From NCBI GenBank assembly GCA_021307315.1, contig JAJSPD010000050.1, positions 62,001-126,000 on the forward strand: DNA of 64,000 nucleotides, given 5' to 3'. The position numbers and the translations under genes are program-made. Of the stretch, positions 1 through 10,698 are shown in pieces. Origin of the DNA: Bisporella sp. PMI_857. Its lineage: Eukaryota; Ascomycota; Leotiomycetes; Helotiales; Helotiaceae. The notes below the pieces were generated by a model. That model made no database searches and was not told the origin of the DNA. It saw nothing but the letters and a program-made list of their open reading frames with translations. Every line of letters starts with the position of its first letter. Position 1 is the stretch's first letter.

Positions 1-39
1 CTGTTCTTGTCTCGATTCTTTCATTTTATTCCCTCCAAC

Positions 40-1389
40 ATGCCTCCTTCAGAAACAGCGCCTCTCAATGCCTCTCCCGCTGTCGGGCATGGCGATTGTC
101 AGAAATATAAGATTAATAGTGGTATCACGTCGATAGAATACGGGTTATTGTGTGCTTGTATTGTATATCTGTATCTACGTTGTAGACATGTAAGAGATTT
201 CCTAATTCCTTGGCCTATTACGTAAGCCAATTCCTGACAGCGATCAAGAAGAAGATGCGCCACGTGATATGGATGGCGATCATGAACTCGAAATCGAACT
301 ACAACAACATAGAAGAAGCCCATTATATCTCTTAATTTTCTACGGTATTTCTATACTTGTTTCGCTGGGGGGTCTAGGTTGTTTTAGATGGAGTTATCAT
401 ATCGTTCTAAACGCGCCATTTGATAAGTATGGACACGAAAATGAACGGGCGAGCTATGAGGAGTATTGTCTTCCTTGTACGTTCCTCTGTTGTTTCTTTC
501 CTTTATATTGTGTGAGACGAGGAGGGAACAGTGACGCTGATATCCGCATAGTTAAGTGTGAATGTCCTTTGGGTTGGCGTGAATCTGAGGATGGCGTGGA
601 CGGGCAAGCAGGATTTGCTTTGGGTGCTGAATACGGCGTATGATTTCGCGATTTGGGCGGCTTTGATTATTTTTGGGGTTATGAATATGGTAAGTTCATC
701 CAATTCAAGATTTCATTAGGAACCAACTTCCAGACTACACCCAAGGTTTTATGCTCTGGGGATGTTCAGTGATGTCGCGATGCTGATATTTCTGCAAGGT
801 CTCGATGCTTTGGGATCGCCGGCTATGTGATGGCTTACCCCCTAGTAAGGATAGAGATGAGATCTACAAAAAATGCGATGGAGAGATGTTGAAACTGCTA
901 GTTGTGGAGACAGTCGCCGTGAACCTAGGATTGTTGGTTGCGTACGTATTCTATCCCAAAGGTTTGGCGACTTTGGCATATGTATGAAGCTCATGATGAA
1001 ACAGAGTTCTACATTTCATCCTCCTGATTGCGAGGTGTTGTACGCAGCCGACAAGGAATGCTGAGTATAGATCAATAGCTTTAAGGACAAGAATTCGTGA
1101 AGAGGAAGAGCATTTGGAAATCTTGATAGAGAGGAGAAGATGGTTGGTAAGAGAGAATGATGCGCTTGAATGGAGGAGGAATCGACCTTTACCTCCACCG
1201 CCTTATGAAGCGGATGCACTGCCTCATGAGGAGAACGAAAATGATCAGACTCAGGAGACCGAAACTCGACAACAAGAGGACGATCTCATCGATATGGCTA
1301 CTAATGGACAGGAAGTTACCAAGCAAGGAAGTGCAGAAACTCCGGCTCCTGACAATGCAGCAACATCCACTACCCATTCTGACCAATGA
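40..1389 (+). CDS. Possible multi-exon membrane protein, model unresolved
   Basis: I do not recognise the family. Several open segments on this strand look like pieces of one polytopic membrane protein. They are an N-terminal piece from the ATG at 40, a hydrophobic helix near 320-390 (YLLIFYGISILVSLGGLG), a helix near 640-690 ending at a GTAAGT donor at 690, a helix near 770-800, and a helix near 895-985 (LLVVETVAVNLGLLVAYVF). An acidic hydrophilic tail, 1114-1389, contains a PPPPYEAD proline-tyrosine motif of the kind bound by WW domains. The exon joins do not resolve: the best splice at 690-733 changes frame, and exon 1 lacks a convincing donor in the right phase. The locus may therefore be decayed or cut by the window edge. 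A MITE lies 35 bases after the stop. That this is coding at all is an inference from clustered helices and the acidic tail. Confidence 0.4.
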
Positions 1390-1424
1390 TGATGTGACGC
1401 GAAACGCGGGTTACATGCATGGTT

Positions 1425-1987
1425 CAGTGTTCCCATTAGTATTTCTTGAGATATATCGACCTCTAATATCAATACTATACACCACGCAATATAAGATTTC
1501 AATTTTGTATACGCACCACGGCAAATTTTGCAATCTTATATTATATTATACTATACTGCGATATACTATAATACTAACTTTAAATGAAGCTATTCCTAAG
1601 TAGTTACATCTCGCTTTTAGTAAGCACGTGATTTTCTGCAGCTGAGCTTTTAAAGCTTTCCGTGTATATATAACCTGCTTTTTTCGAGTTTCTTTTTTTT
1701 CTTTAGCATAAGATTCTTGTATAATACTACCGTTGCTTTTTGTATCTGTAAATTTACAGCGAGTGTCGTGACAGTTTTAGCTGCAAAGCTGCATTTCGGC
1801 TAACCAACTAACTGGCTTTAGCACAGTATTTAGTATTATTGCCAATATAATATGAGGTTCAATATTTATACTAATACTAGCGCTCCACGAGAATCTTATA
1901 CTAATACTAGCGTAGTATCAAAAAGCTGATCTCATATGACTCGAGACTCGATATTACTAAATACGGCCATACTAATGGGCACACTGG
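1425..1987 (+). mobile_element. hAT-like MITE, copy 1, with 8-bp target duplication
   Basis: This is a 563-base AT-rich element with no coding capacity. Its ends are imperfect inverted repeats starting CAGTGTTCCCATTAGTAT on the left and CAGTGTGCCCATTAGTAT on the right (read inward). It is flanked by perfect 8-base direct repeats, gcatggtt, at 1417-1424 and 1988-1995. An 8-bp target duplication with CAGTG termini is typical of the hAT superfamily. The interior shares blocks with copies at 6185-6602 and 44350-44760, including actagcgtagtatcaaaaag near one end. It is non-autonomous; no transposase is seen in the window. Confidence 0.85.
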
Positions 1988-1995
1988 CATGGTTC

Positions 1996-2325
1996 AACTA
2001 CAACACAACAGAGATGTTGCCTATAAAGTGTTAGCTAAGTCTGGATAAAGAGTCGAAGAGAGCGTTCGTCAGGCATAATTCTTGTCACTAAGAAATCGCT
2101 TGGTGATCCTGGTACACATCCCCTAGTCGATTATGGCGGGGGATTGCCTGAGTTTGGAGTTGCGGTTGGGGCGTTCCTCATTGGAAACCTGAAGGTACTG
2201 TATATTGCCGTTTCTCAATGTCTGAAGCCCTATTTTCGGTACGTAAAGAGGAGAAATTGTTCCGCTTTACCATTCCACCCGTTATGAGCACGCCATCGAA
2301 ATTGCCTATACAACTGCAGCTTAAA
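1996..2325. other. Intergenic, nothing recognised
   Basis: This stretch lies between the MITE target site and the alcohol dehydrogenase relic. I see no gene, repeat or RNA in it. Confidence 0.5.
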
Positions 2326-3290
2326 TCATATGGTGATGACGATCTTCCCTCTCGCATGCCTTTCAGCCAACTTCTCAAAAGCCGCCTCATACTCCTCCAA
2401 TTTATACATCCATCCATAACGACCCTTACCTTCTTCTGGTCCAATAACTTTGCCACATGAGAAAGATCCTTGCCCTTCGGCTCCATCAGAAACTAGGAGT
2501 TTTTAACGCTATCCCCCTTCACATCCTCTGGCTTCCTAATCTGAGGCTGCTCACAAATGCTCAACAATGTTCCAGTTTCCTTGGCCGCATACCAAACCTG
2601 CGCCAGATTCCCCACCATTACAGTCAATCACTATATCCGCCTTCTTCTGTTCCACCTTGGCCCAGTCTTTCATGCTCTGTTTCCGATAATCAATGACTTC
2701 CGTGCCGCCCAGCTCCTTCACGAATTTGACATTATCTGTGCCACAAACAACAACGACACTACCAACTCCGGCCTCCTTCGCAAGCTGAAGCAACCAAACC
2801 CCAACTCCCCCGGCAGCGGACACGACAACAATCCGCTTTCCAGCATTCTCCATCTATTCCTTCTCAGTCTTCTCAAAGCCATTAATACCTCCGTGCTTGA
2901 ATAACCATTGCACAGCCGTAATAGCGCTCAAAGGGGCGCTAGCCGCCTCTTCTTTCCCCACCCCTTTTGGCCTCATGGCGAGCTCATCCGTATATGCGAT
3001 AGTGTAGTCTCTCGCATTCCCCGAATGGTTAGGGAAGGTACGGCCCCAGACTTCAGTTCCAGGAAGGAAAGGCGGTGATGGAGGGGAGGCGATGACGGTG
3101 TCAGAGAGGTCGTAGCAGGGGACTATGTTGGAGGAGAAGGTTGAGGGTGAGTATAGAGGCTAGAGGAGTTCGCTAGCGTAGGGGGAGGTGATATGTACTT
3201 TTATGAGGTGCTCGCCATGTGGAGAGGTAGGATTAACGACAGGGAGCAGAGAGGCTGTAAGGATTAAGGAAGTGTTCTGAGGATCTGAGG
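2326..3290 (-). pseudogene. Zinc-type alcohol dehydrogenase / quinone oxidoreductase relic
   Basis: Minus-strand translation gives family pieces in order but in shifting frames. A GroES-like N-terminal part (HLIKVHITSPYASELL, then the PGTEVWGRTFPNHSGNARD region) is followed by the Rossmann domain with the dinucleotide loop VVVSAAGGVGVWLLQLAKEA, VVCGTDNVKFVKELG and EVIDYRK. The C-terminal part reads KDLSHVAKLLDQKKVRVVMDG, then WMYKLEEYEAAFEKLAERHA in another frame. An in-frame TAG lies at 2854-2856, directly before MENAGKR. A second frame change occurs after the VIDCNGG stretch, a stop follows the VKNS segment, and a third change falls in the C-terminal helix. No splice sites repair these breaks. 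Such medium-chain reductases use NAD(P)H on quinones, enones or alcohols. The zinc ligands cannot be judged. The copy cannot make an active enzyme. Confidence 0.8.
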
Positions 3291-3302
3291 ATCTGAGGAT
3301 CT
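3277..3302. repeat. Short tandem repeat, 8-base unit ctgaggat x3
   Basis: Three exact head-to-tail copies of ctgaggat followed by a partial fourth lie at the N-terminal end of the alcohol dehydrogenase relic. It is probably a slippage product in decayed sequence. Confidence 0.7.
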
Positions 3303-4346
3303 GGTTGCGAGTGCGTACGGATTGTGGATGGGAGACCAGCGGTTGACACTGTCCTATGTTGTTGTTGATGTAATTTATGGATATGTAGCATTGGGTAGGT
3401 GAATCTTTTGTGTTCGAGTAATGTATAATAGATGTAAAATAGATGTGTAATATGGTGAGATGTGCAGAGCCTTTGTTCGCGGCTCTATGAACCCAACTCA
3501 CGGACATACTACCGATGTGAATATATACCCTTTCCCCGTGGTACGACACATAGCGGCGCTTATCCGCGCATCGGATAATGTCATCACTCCTTATTTGTGC
3601 TCGGAGTTACCTTACCAAGTCCGGATATTATATAAAATCACGTGCATATATGCTCCTCCCAGATAACCCTTCTATTCATGTCGCACGCCCCTCGGGGCGG
3701 GGGGTTGGAGACCAAATCTAGCTCGCTTTTTTTAAATCAAGTTCTTGGCCATCTTGATTGTGCTCCTCTGGATTTGTACGGCCCTGTTCAAGAATACTTC
3801 CGCGCACTTCTCCATTGAAGGCGAGCGGACGAATCCTCTAAAGTTGAGGATGCTTTAAATATCATTCGAGATTCATAATCAATAACAAACGATACCTGAA
3901 TTGGCGCACGAGTGTTAGATAGCTAAAACCACCAGTCGAGTCTCTATCTCTGACCAATTGCTGGGCAACCTGGCAAGGATTACCTCCATTTTGTGAGTGA
4001 TTGACATAGCCTAATATAAACAGGTAAATATCTTTGGCTGGGCAGGATATTCTGCCGTACGCATTTACATACACCTCATACACCTATGAGTTTGCGATAT
4101 GAAAAGAAAAAGCCTATACATGGACGAAAATATAAGACATGAAACGCTGCAAAGGACAGCAAAGGCACGAGAAGCGTCCGGAAGCCCAAAGCCTGGAATG
4201 TAAGGATTGAAAAAAAGCAAATGCGAAAACAGCCAAGTAACTCAGATTATGGCTAAAAATTACCATGCATAAATAAAAACTACAAAATGTGATATTTATG
4301 TCAGGTGTTAGAACCTCTGCTACATGTGCGACATAGTCAATAAACA
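3303..4346. other. Intergenic, no gene recognised
   Basis: No convincing gene is seen. A GC-rich palindromic patch (cgcccctcggggcg, near 3687-3700) is followed at about 3727 by a run of T; this could fold but matches no RNA that I know. The remainder is AT-rich. Confidence 0.4.
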
Positions 4347-5330
4347 TCAACAATACTTCTTAGTCTCTTCTTCGCACCAACTCCAAAATTCTGCCGCAAC
4401 CCCTGTTCCCCCTTCCTCTGGCCCTCTCAAGCATTTCACCAACTCTGCTCTGGGACTCGGATGCAATTTTCCCCATGGTATCACATATGCACCGTTCTCC
4501 CCCATCCCAATTTCTTGCGACAAGCCAGCCCAAAGCTCCGTATATGCACTCATGGCCGCCTTATACAACAATAGATACGACATATACTTCATCCATAGCT
4601 TGTGCCTCATCAGGTTTGTATTCAGATCCCCAGGATTCTGCACCACGCTCAAAATTCCCGCTCGGTCATCCTCCCTCCGCGCAAGCTCCGAAGCCAAAAA
4701 CCAATTTCCAATCTTGGATACCAGATAGTTACGCACCTGGTCCGGAGTTGAGGTTGCGACCTCCTGCATAAAAGTCAACTAGTTCGGCGGATTGAGATCC
4801 ACAACTTGCGTAGACGTCCACACTACACGGTTCTGTCCAGGTGGAGAGGCTTCAGAGGCGGCCACCAGAGATGGAAGAAGTAGCTGTGTAAATAGGAACG
4901 GACCAAGACAGTTCGTCGCCATCATAAGATCGTAATTCTGCTTACTCCAGCTCCTCATCGACTGCAGGCTCACGCCCGCATTATTCCACAACACATCCAA
5001 CTTCTCCTCTTTGCTCCTGAACTCTTCCACACTTCTCTTGATGCTCGTCAGATCATCGAGCTCAAGATGTAGGAATTCTAGGTGTCCTGTCACTGGAGCC
5101 TCGGCATTGATGGATAAGGATTTTATTTTTTGGATGCTTTCTTCGGCATTAGTTCTAGACCGTCCAGCTATGTAGACTTTTCCACCTGCTTGATAGAGAA
5201 TCCGAGAGAGTTCGAAGCCGATTCCTGATGCGCCTCCCGTGACGATGAAGACCTTTCCTTCCTGGCTGGGTAGGTTCAGCTCAGTTAGGGCCGGGGCCGG
5301 CGGAAAGAATTGAGAGAACGTGATGTCCAT
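4347..5330 (-). pseudogene. Short-chain dehydrogenase/reductase with one in-frame nonsense codon
   Basis: Apart from one codon this is a complete, intronless SDR of about 327 residues. It has the TGGASGIGFELSR cofactor loop near residues 31-43, the NNAG motif (LWNNAGVSLQSM) near 115-119, catalytic Ser in WTST near 174, and catalytic YLVSK at 202-206. It is similar in layout to fungal retinol-dehydrogenase/WW-oxidoreductase-like SDRs that use NADP(H) on small ketones or alcohols. Codon 184 is TAG (4779-4781), in frame, between the Ser and the Tyr-Lys pair, so the truncated 183-residue product lacks the catalytic Tyr and Lys. No intron with GT-AG ends removes it. A CAG codon with a C to T change would explain it. 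Downstream sequence remains open to the end, so the lesion looks recent. Readthrough or an assembly error are alternatives. Confidence 0.8.
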
Positions 5331-6184
5331 GAGTCCGGCAGAGACAAATCTTGTGCGAGTATCTTACTGGTTTGATAATTGTAGATATTAATGGGCTGTA
5401 GCGGCAAGCTTTATTTTATTGGGATATGTTAGCCGAGTCTGGCGTTGCATTTTGATTCGCTGCCACTGAGTGGGCCGGGACTTGAACAAACCCCGGTAAG
5501 CTTTAGGATGTTAGCAACAAAGTAGACTGAGACATTAAAGCAAGGTAAAGATGTTGTCTTCTTGAAGCTGCGTATTTCAACCTCCCATGGAACTTTGAAC
5601 AGCGCCTTGGCGAAATGAGGATTGTCTTTAGATCTCGCTTACGAGGACAGAAAAAGGGGCCGTATGTGGGGCTGGAGACATTTGCTAGCTGCAACCCTTG
5701 GTTCGATAAGATGAAGATCTAAAAGGACAGGTACTACATTTCCATACAACGTGCCCCAATTTTTTGTTAAATGTGAAATCCTATTTGCTAGGTGCATACG
5801 GTATCTTTGGAAAAATGAAACATATCGTCAATGCTCATAGTCGTCTGTCTCCATATTACCGTATAGAGGTAATAGCGTATATCTATACCAGATACATTTA
5901 TGCCCTGATAGTGAGTTTTGACTACATACTATAATCCGTATTGGTGCTGATACCCTCCGTTCAGGGTATACAATCACATTCACAGAGCTAGCTACTCGAT
6001 AGGGTTCTAGAGTGTCCCCTTGTTTCTCATTCTATGGCATCCTGCTTCTGTTCGACAACCGCATCGCGACGCCTTTGTAGTTGCCTCTGAGCTACACGCG
6101 ATAGTCAGTATCTCGGCCTTGCCATTCGTAGACATGCAGTAAAATTGTGGAAGACAATTTAGTTGCATAGTTCGCCGTTGTAGA
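5331..6184. other. Intergenic upstream of the SDR
   Basis: No gene is recognised. A short palindromic patch (ccgggacttg...ccccgg, near 5474-5495) resembles a tRNA T-arm on the minus strand, but no full cloverleaf can be drawn. The segment next to the MITE is AT-rich. Confidence 0.4.
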
Positions 6185-6602
6185 CAGTGAAGCGATGGTG
6201 TTATCATGATATATCGACCCCTATATCGCCATACTACACACCGCATGATATGATATTATTACTTTGCATATATACGCTGACCGAATTTAGCAATATTATA
6301 TTGTGTCGTATTATATCGTAGTATTACTATACACTACCCAGGACGCAAGGTTATTTAATCTTTGTTTAATGCGTTTTACAATTTATTTTACAATTTGTCA
6401 GTTTTTATAAAAATAATACTTATATTAATGCAAAAATATGCATAAAACTAGGGCTATTACTGTATAGTATCGTATTAGATTTGCGCATCAGCACTACGTA
6501 TTTTATATGAATTCATACTAATGCTAGCGTAGTATCAAAAAGTCAAAACCATACGTTCTAAGGCGCCGTATGCCAAGACACCGCAATATATCGCTTCCAC
6601 TG
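6185..6602 (+). mobile_element. hAT-like MITE, copy 2
   Basis: This 418-base element has the same orientation and interior blocks as the copy at 1425-1987: the atatatcgacc block near the left end and gctagcgtagtatcaaaaag near 6519-6540. The termini are cagtgaagcgatgg on the left and, read inward from the right, cagtggaagcgatat. The inverted repeats are degraded and I see no flanking target duplication, so this copy is older than copy 1. Confidence 0.75.
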
Positions 6603-6864
6603 GGCCACCCTCACCCGGAGACTTAATTGGGTAACAAACCCGAGGAATCAGATACCCGGCTCAGATGCAAGCAAGATCAGCATGTCCAGTGGCGATCTTA
6701 GCCTTACCTATAAGTTGAAAAATTGATTGTATGCCCGACGCTCCGATGAATGAATCACAGCGTCTTGAACGGGACTAATCGAGTTCCTTTAGCTTCAAAT
6801 TTCTGAAACCCCCAAAGGCTCATTTTTTTCGGCATTCTTCGAAACATTATTCCTTCTATTCATC

Positions 6865-8464
6865 ATGCTCTTCGTCTACGAAAATACGTGCGTGGCAAAC
6901 TCGGGAATCACAGTTACGATTCTGTTGAGCGTATGTGGGCATTGCATACGTGTTCGGACTTACATTGCTCATTTGTAGTACCCGTTGTGGGCGCACTATA
7001 TACACTATATAGCGCGTTTTTTCATCCTCTAGCAAAAGCGCCCGGTCTGAAAATTTGGGCAGCCTCTCGACTTCCATACATCAGGTCCCTGATCACTGGA
7101 AACCTCGTGCATGATGTGGAAAAGTTGCATCAGAAGTACGGTCCAGTGGTGCGTGTCGCGCCAAATGAAGTAACTTTCGCTCATCCAGATGCATGGACCG
7201 ATATATCCTAAGGGAGGCCAGGCCACCTACCATTTGTGAAAGACCCGATATGGTGGGCCAAGCAGGCAGGACGAGCAGAGCCCATTCTCAGTGCTGGCGA
7301 TTATGATCACACCCGCCTTCGAAAACTTCTTCATCATGGCTTCACACCTCGGGCATTGCGGGAGCAAGAGCCCATGATCCAGGCATACGTAGCTTTGCTG
7401 ATCAAACGCCTGCGCGAGCTACCATCTGAGCCTTTCGATATTGCTCCATGGTTCAATTTCACAACATTCGACATCTTTGGAGAAATAGGCTTCGGCGAGT
7501 CATTTGATTGTCTTCAGCACTCGAAATATCATCCATGGATTTCACTCCTGTTCAACAGTGTTAAGGCAGCTTGCTTTATAATATCAGCTCGTTTCTGCCC
7601 TCTAATCAATACTCTTCTCATGTGGTGCATCCCAAAGTCCCTCAAAAGATGGCAGATGATCATTATGACCAGATTGGAGGTAAGATTGAAAGACACTTAA
7701 ATTGGGAGATACAGCAACCTGATCTCATGTCCTATATTATCAAATACAATGATGAAAAGGAAGGCATGGTGGCTGATGAAGTTCAACACACCTTTATGCA
7801 GCTTACCACTACCGGGAGCAAAACGACAGCGACAGTGCTTTGTGGAACCACAAATTATCTCATTAATCATCCGGAAAAGCTGGATCTACTTGTTCGAGAA
7901 GTACGTGGGACATTTACCAGAGAAGCTGAGATGACTCTGGATGCTTTGAGCAAGCTTCTATATCTCAATGCAGTGATCAATGAAGGTCTGCGACTTTGTC
8001 CACCGGTGCCAGTGATGTTAGCGCGACTCGTTCCACCAGGAGGTGATAATGTATGCGGTACTTGGTTACCAGCTGGCGTGAGTTATGAATTTTTGCTCTG
8101 TCCAAGATTATTGAGCTTGACAGATCTGACGTTGATGCAAACAAGTGTAACCATCCAGTCCTGGTCGCAATTTCGAGATCCCAAGTACTTTCATCAGTCT
8201 ATCGCTTTCATTCCTGAGCGGTGGCTACCAGAAGCGGAACAGTCAGATTCTCCTTTCGCCGCCGATTAGAGGGCTAGCATCTTGCCATTCAGTACTGGAC
8301 CAAGGTCATGCATTGGGAAGAATCTAGCATGGGCAGAGATGCGGTTGATCATGGCGAGACTTGTTTGGGCATTCGATATTGAAGGAAGTGGCAAGCCATT
8401 ACGTTGGGCGACTCAAAAGACGTTTCTGCTAGTTGAGAAACAGCCTATCTTGGTCAAGATCTAG
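6865..8464 (+). pseudogene. Cytochrome P450 relic
   Basis: The pieces follow the fungal microsomal P450 order. A hydrophobic anchor region is followed by HPLAKAPG, the YGPVVRVAPNEVTF strand and the DIWHRPGH-equivalent region. Then come the C-helix, the I-helix (LTTTGSKTTATVL), the ExxR motif (NEGLRLCPPVP), PERW, and the heme loop [14 protein letters not shown] with the cysteine ligand. These enzymes are ER-bound monooxygenases, often in secondary metabolism or detoxification. It is broken by an in-frame TAA at 7209-7211, a frame change near 7640-7650 (just before MADDHYDQ) and an in-frame TAG at 8267-8269. An intron is plausible from about 8079. The I-helix acid is Lys (SKTT where the family has SETT). 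The N-terminal splice is also out of phase. Non-functional. Confidence 0.85.
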
Positions 8465-9046
8465 GAACGGAGTAATGCTAAACTATGAGGATACTGGAAG
8501 AGCTGTTGCAAGATTGTCCACACGGATATTAACAGTTCGCCATCAATGGTTTGAAACATGTCATAGAAAAATGGCCGAAGGAAACATGCTTTATTTTGCT
8601 TTCATGATGTCTTTTGAAGCTGATTATTATATGTGAAGCATAGCAGCCTAAAGTCAGCTAGAAAAAGGGAAAGAAATCGCCTTAATTCAATCTACTGCAA
8701 GCATAATATTTCACGCTCTGGAAAATATTCTGATTTGTATATATTCATAATAATACTCAACTCAAACTTCAAGTGTGTGATTCGAATATATAATCTACAT
8801 TCAAGTACAATTGCCAATCAACCAACTTGGCGCCAAGACTTCAAGGTTGGTGGAACTCACTAAAATATCAGAATTTTGGCGTGACGGTATGTGTAAGAAA
8901 GTGTAAGGAAGAAAGCTGACCACGACACCCACCATGACTACTTTCCAAGATGGAAAGGCGCTATAATCGCACCGGCATACTTAGACAGAAAGCGTTGTAA
9001 CTCATTCCCACGAAAACCATTTCCAGCGCCAGAATAACTACCCGTC
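8465..9046. other. Intergenic, promoter side of the tRNA dehydratase gene
   Basis: AT-rich for most of its length, with no coding signal. The 3' part should hold the promoter and 5' leader of the gene starting at 9047. Confidence 0.4.
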
Positions 9047-10645
9047 ATGTCTTGGTTTCAGCGCACTACCTCAATACCGCCCTTACAATTTGGCGCGACA
9101 GCACTCGTTGCTGGTGGGTTGACCGCGGCAGCGCTCCTATCATATCAGCATATTAGGCGCGAGGAAGCCATACAAGACCTCAAGGCGTCCATTCCTGAAC
9201 TTGACAATAACCACCAGGGAGACCAGGTACGTGCCTTTTTGGAGAACGACACGTCGATTTACGATGGAGAGAGAAGCTGATAGGCGAAGTGAAGCTTACA
9301 AATTTTGGCGCTGCGTCCCCGCCACGAGATGCAAAGAGTGAGCTTGTGCTGAGCAAGGAGGATAAGAGAAGCGCAGAGCTCGCTGCTAGGGCACAGAATG
9401 GTGATTATGATGATGGTAGGCGATTTTGTCTGCTCAATGGATGTGAACGGCTGCTAATTGTGGCATTCAGAGCTGATATTCGAGCAACTGGCACGTAATC
9501 GAGTATTCTTGAAAGACGATGGCTTGAAGAAACTACGAGAAGCATTCATAATTGTGGTGGGCTGTGGAGGAGTGGGATCGCATTGCGCGGCAGCACTCGC
9601 TCGTTCAGGGGTCTCTCATATCCGTCTTATCGACTTTGATCAGGTCACTCTCTCTTCTCTGAATCGACATGCCGTGGCAACACTAGCAGATGTTGGAACA
9701 CCAAAAGTTCACTGCCTACGGAGACGATTGCAACAGATTACACCATGGGTGCATTTTGATCTACAGAACCAGCTGTTTTGTTCCAAGGAAGCTGAAAGCT
9801 TGTTGGGCCCTTGGAATGGCAGGAAACCAGACTATATTGTTGACGCGATCGATAATATTGATAGCAAGGTTGCTCTACTTGAATACTGCTACAAGAATAA
9901 CATCCCTGTGATCTCATCCATGGGTGCAGGATGCAAGTCTGATCCTAGCCGCATATTCGTTGGCGACATCTCTGCTTCTACAGAAGATCCTCTATCTCGA
10001 TCCACACGTCGGCGTTTACGAGCCGTAGGTATCGCATCTGGCATACCAGTCGTCTATTCCACAGAAAAGCCTGGCCCTGGAAAAGCGCAGCTGCTCCCTT
10101 TACCTGAAGAAGAATTCAAGAAAGGATCAGTCGGTGACCTAGGTGTGCTTCCTGATTTCCGTGTCCGAATATTACCAGTATTAGGGACAATGCCCGCAGT
10201 TTTTGGATATACATGCGCGAATCATGTTATACTACAAGTTTCAGGATACCCATGCGAATATGTACCTGCGAAAGGCAGAGAGAAAATGTACGACGGCATT
10301 CTCGCTCAGCTACAAGGAAGCGAGGAGAAAATTATCAGAGCAACCACTCCCGGTGAGGATGCGCAAGGTTTGAAACTAGCTGTGACGGCGCTTGATGTCG
10401 GGTATGTAGTCGAAGAGGTATATAGAGGAAAAAGCGTTATCAGCGGAGTACCAACTCGACTTGCGCTAGTAAGATGGCGAAAACCATCCAGAAGTCCGAT
10501 TAATCTCGGAATAGCAGGCCAAAAGACGAGCACAGTTCAGCTGAGAGATCTGGTCTGTATGACTAAGGAAGAAGCTACATTGCATGAGCGTGAGGTAGTG
10601 AGGGGGCTAGGGCGCCTGAGGATCTGTACGATGCTGAGACTGTAG
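9047..10645 (+). CDS. tRNA threonylcarbamoyladenosine dehydratase (TCD1/TCD2 type)
   Basis: This ThiF/E1-like enzyme is the fungal counterpart of yeast Tcd1/Tcd2 and bacterial TcdA. These convert t6A37 of ANN-decoding tRNAs to its cyclic form using ATP; in yeast they sit on the mitochondrial outer membrane. Proposed exons are 9047-9226, 9277-9415 and 9471-10645. A single N-terminal membrane segment (residues about 17-35) fits that location. The nucleotide-binding loop GCGGVGS lies at 137-143, RLIDFD follows, and DAIDNIDSK and SSMGAGCKSDP are family blocks. The encoded end GLGRLRICTMLRL does not resemble the family. One base later in frame, the sequence reads APEDLYDAETVALVEARIQE and ends in YEKYR with a stop at 10696-10698, which looks like the ancestral C-terminus. 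One missing G in the run at 10602-10606 would account for it. Enzymatic activity may persist, since the lost part is a terminal helix. Confidence 0.88.
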
Positions 10646-10698
10646 CGTTAGTAGAAGCGAGGATACAGGAAGAGATTGGGTATGAGAAATACCGATGA

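Noticed and set aside
4347..5330. Treating the SDR as two separate genes, or as one gene with programmed stop readthrough
   Set aside because: The two halves form a single SDR domain, so separate genes make no sense. No known readthrough context (such as TGA CTA) surrounds the TAG.
5470..5500. Hairpin ccgggac...ccccgg resembling a tRNA T-arm on the minus strand
   Set aside because: No D-arm or acceptor stem is found around it; a short palindrome is expected by chance in this much sequence.
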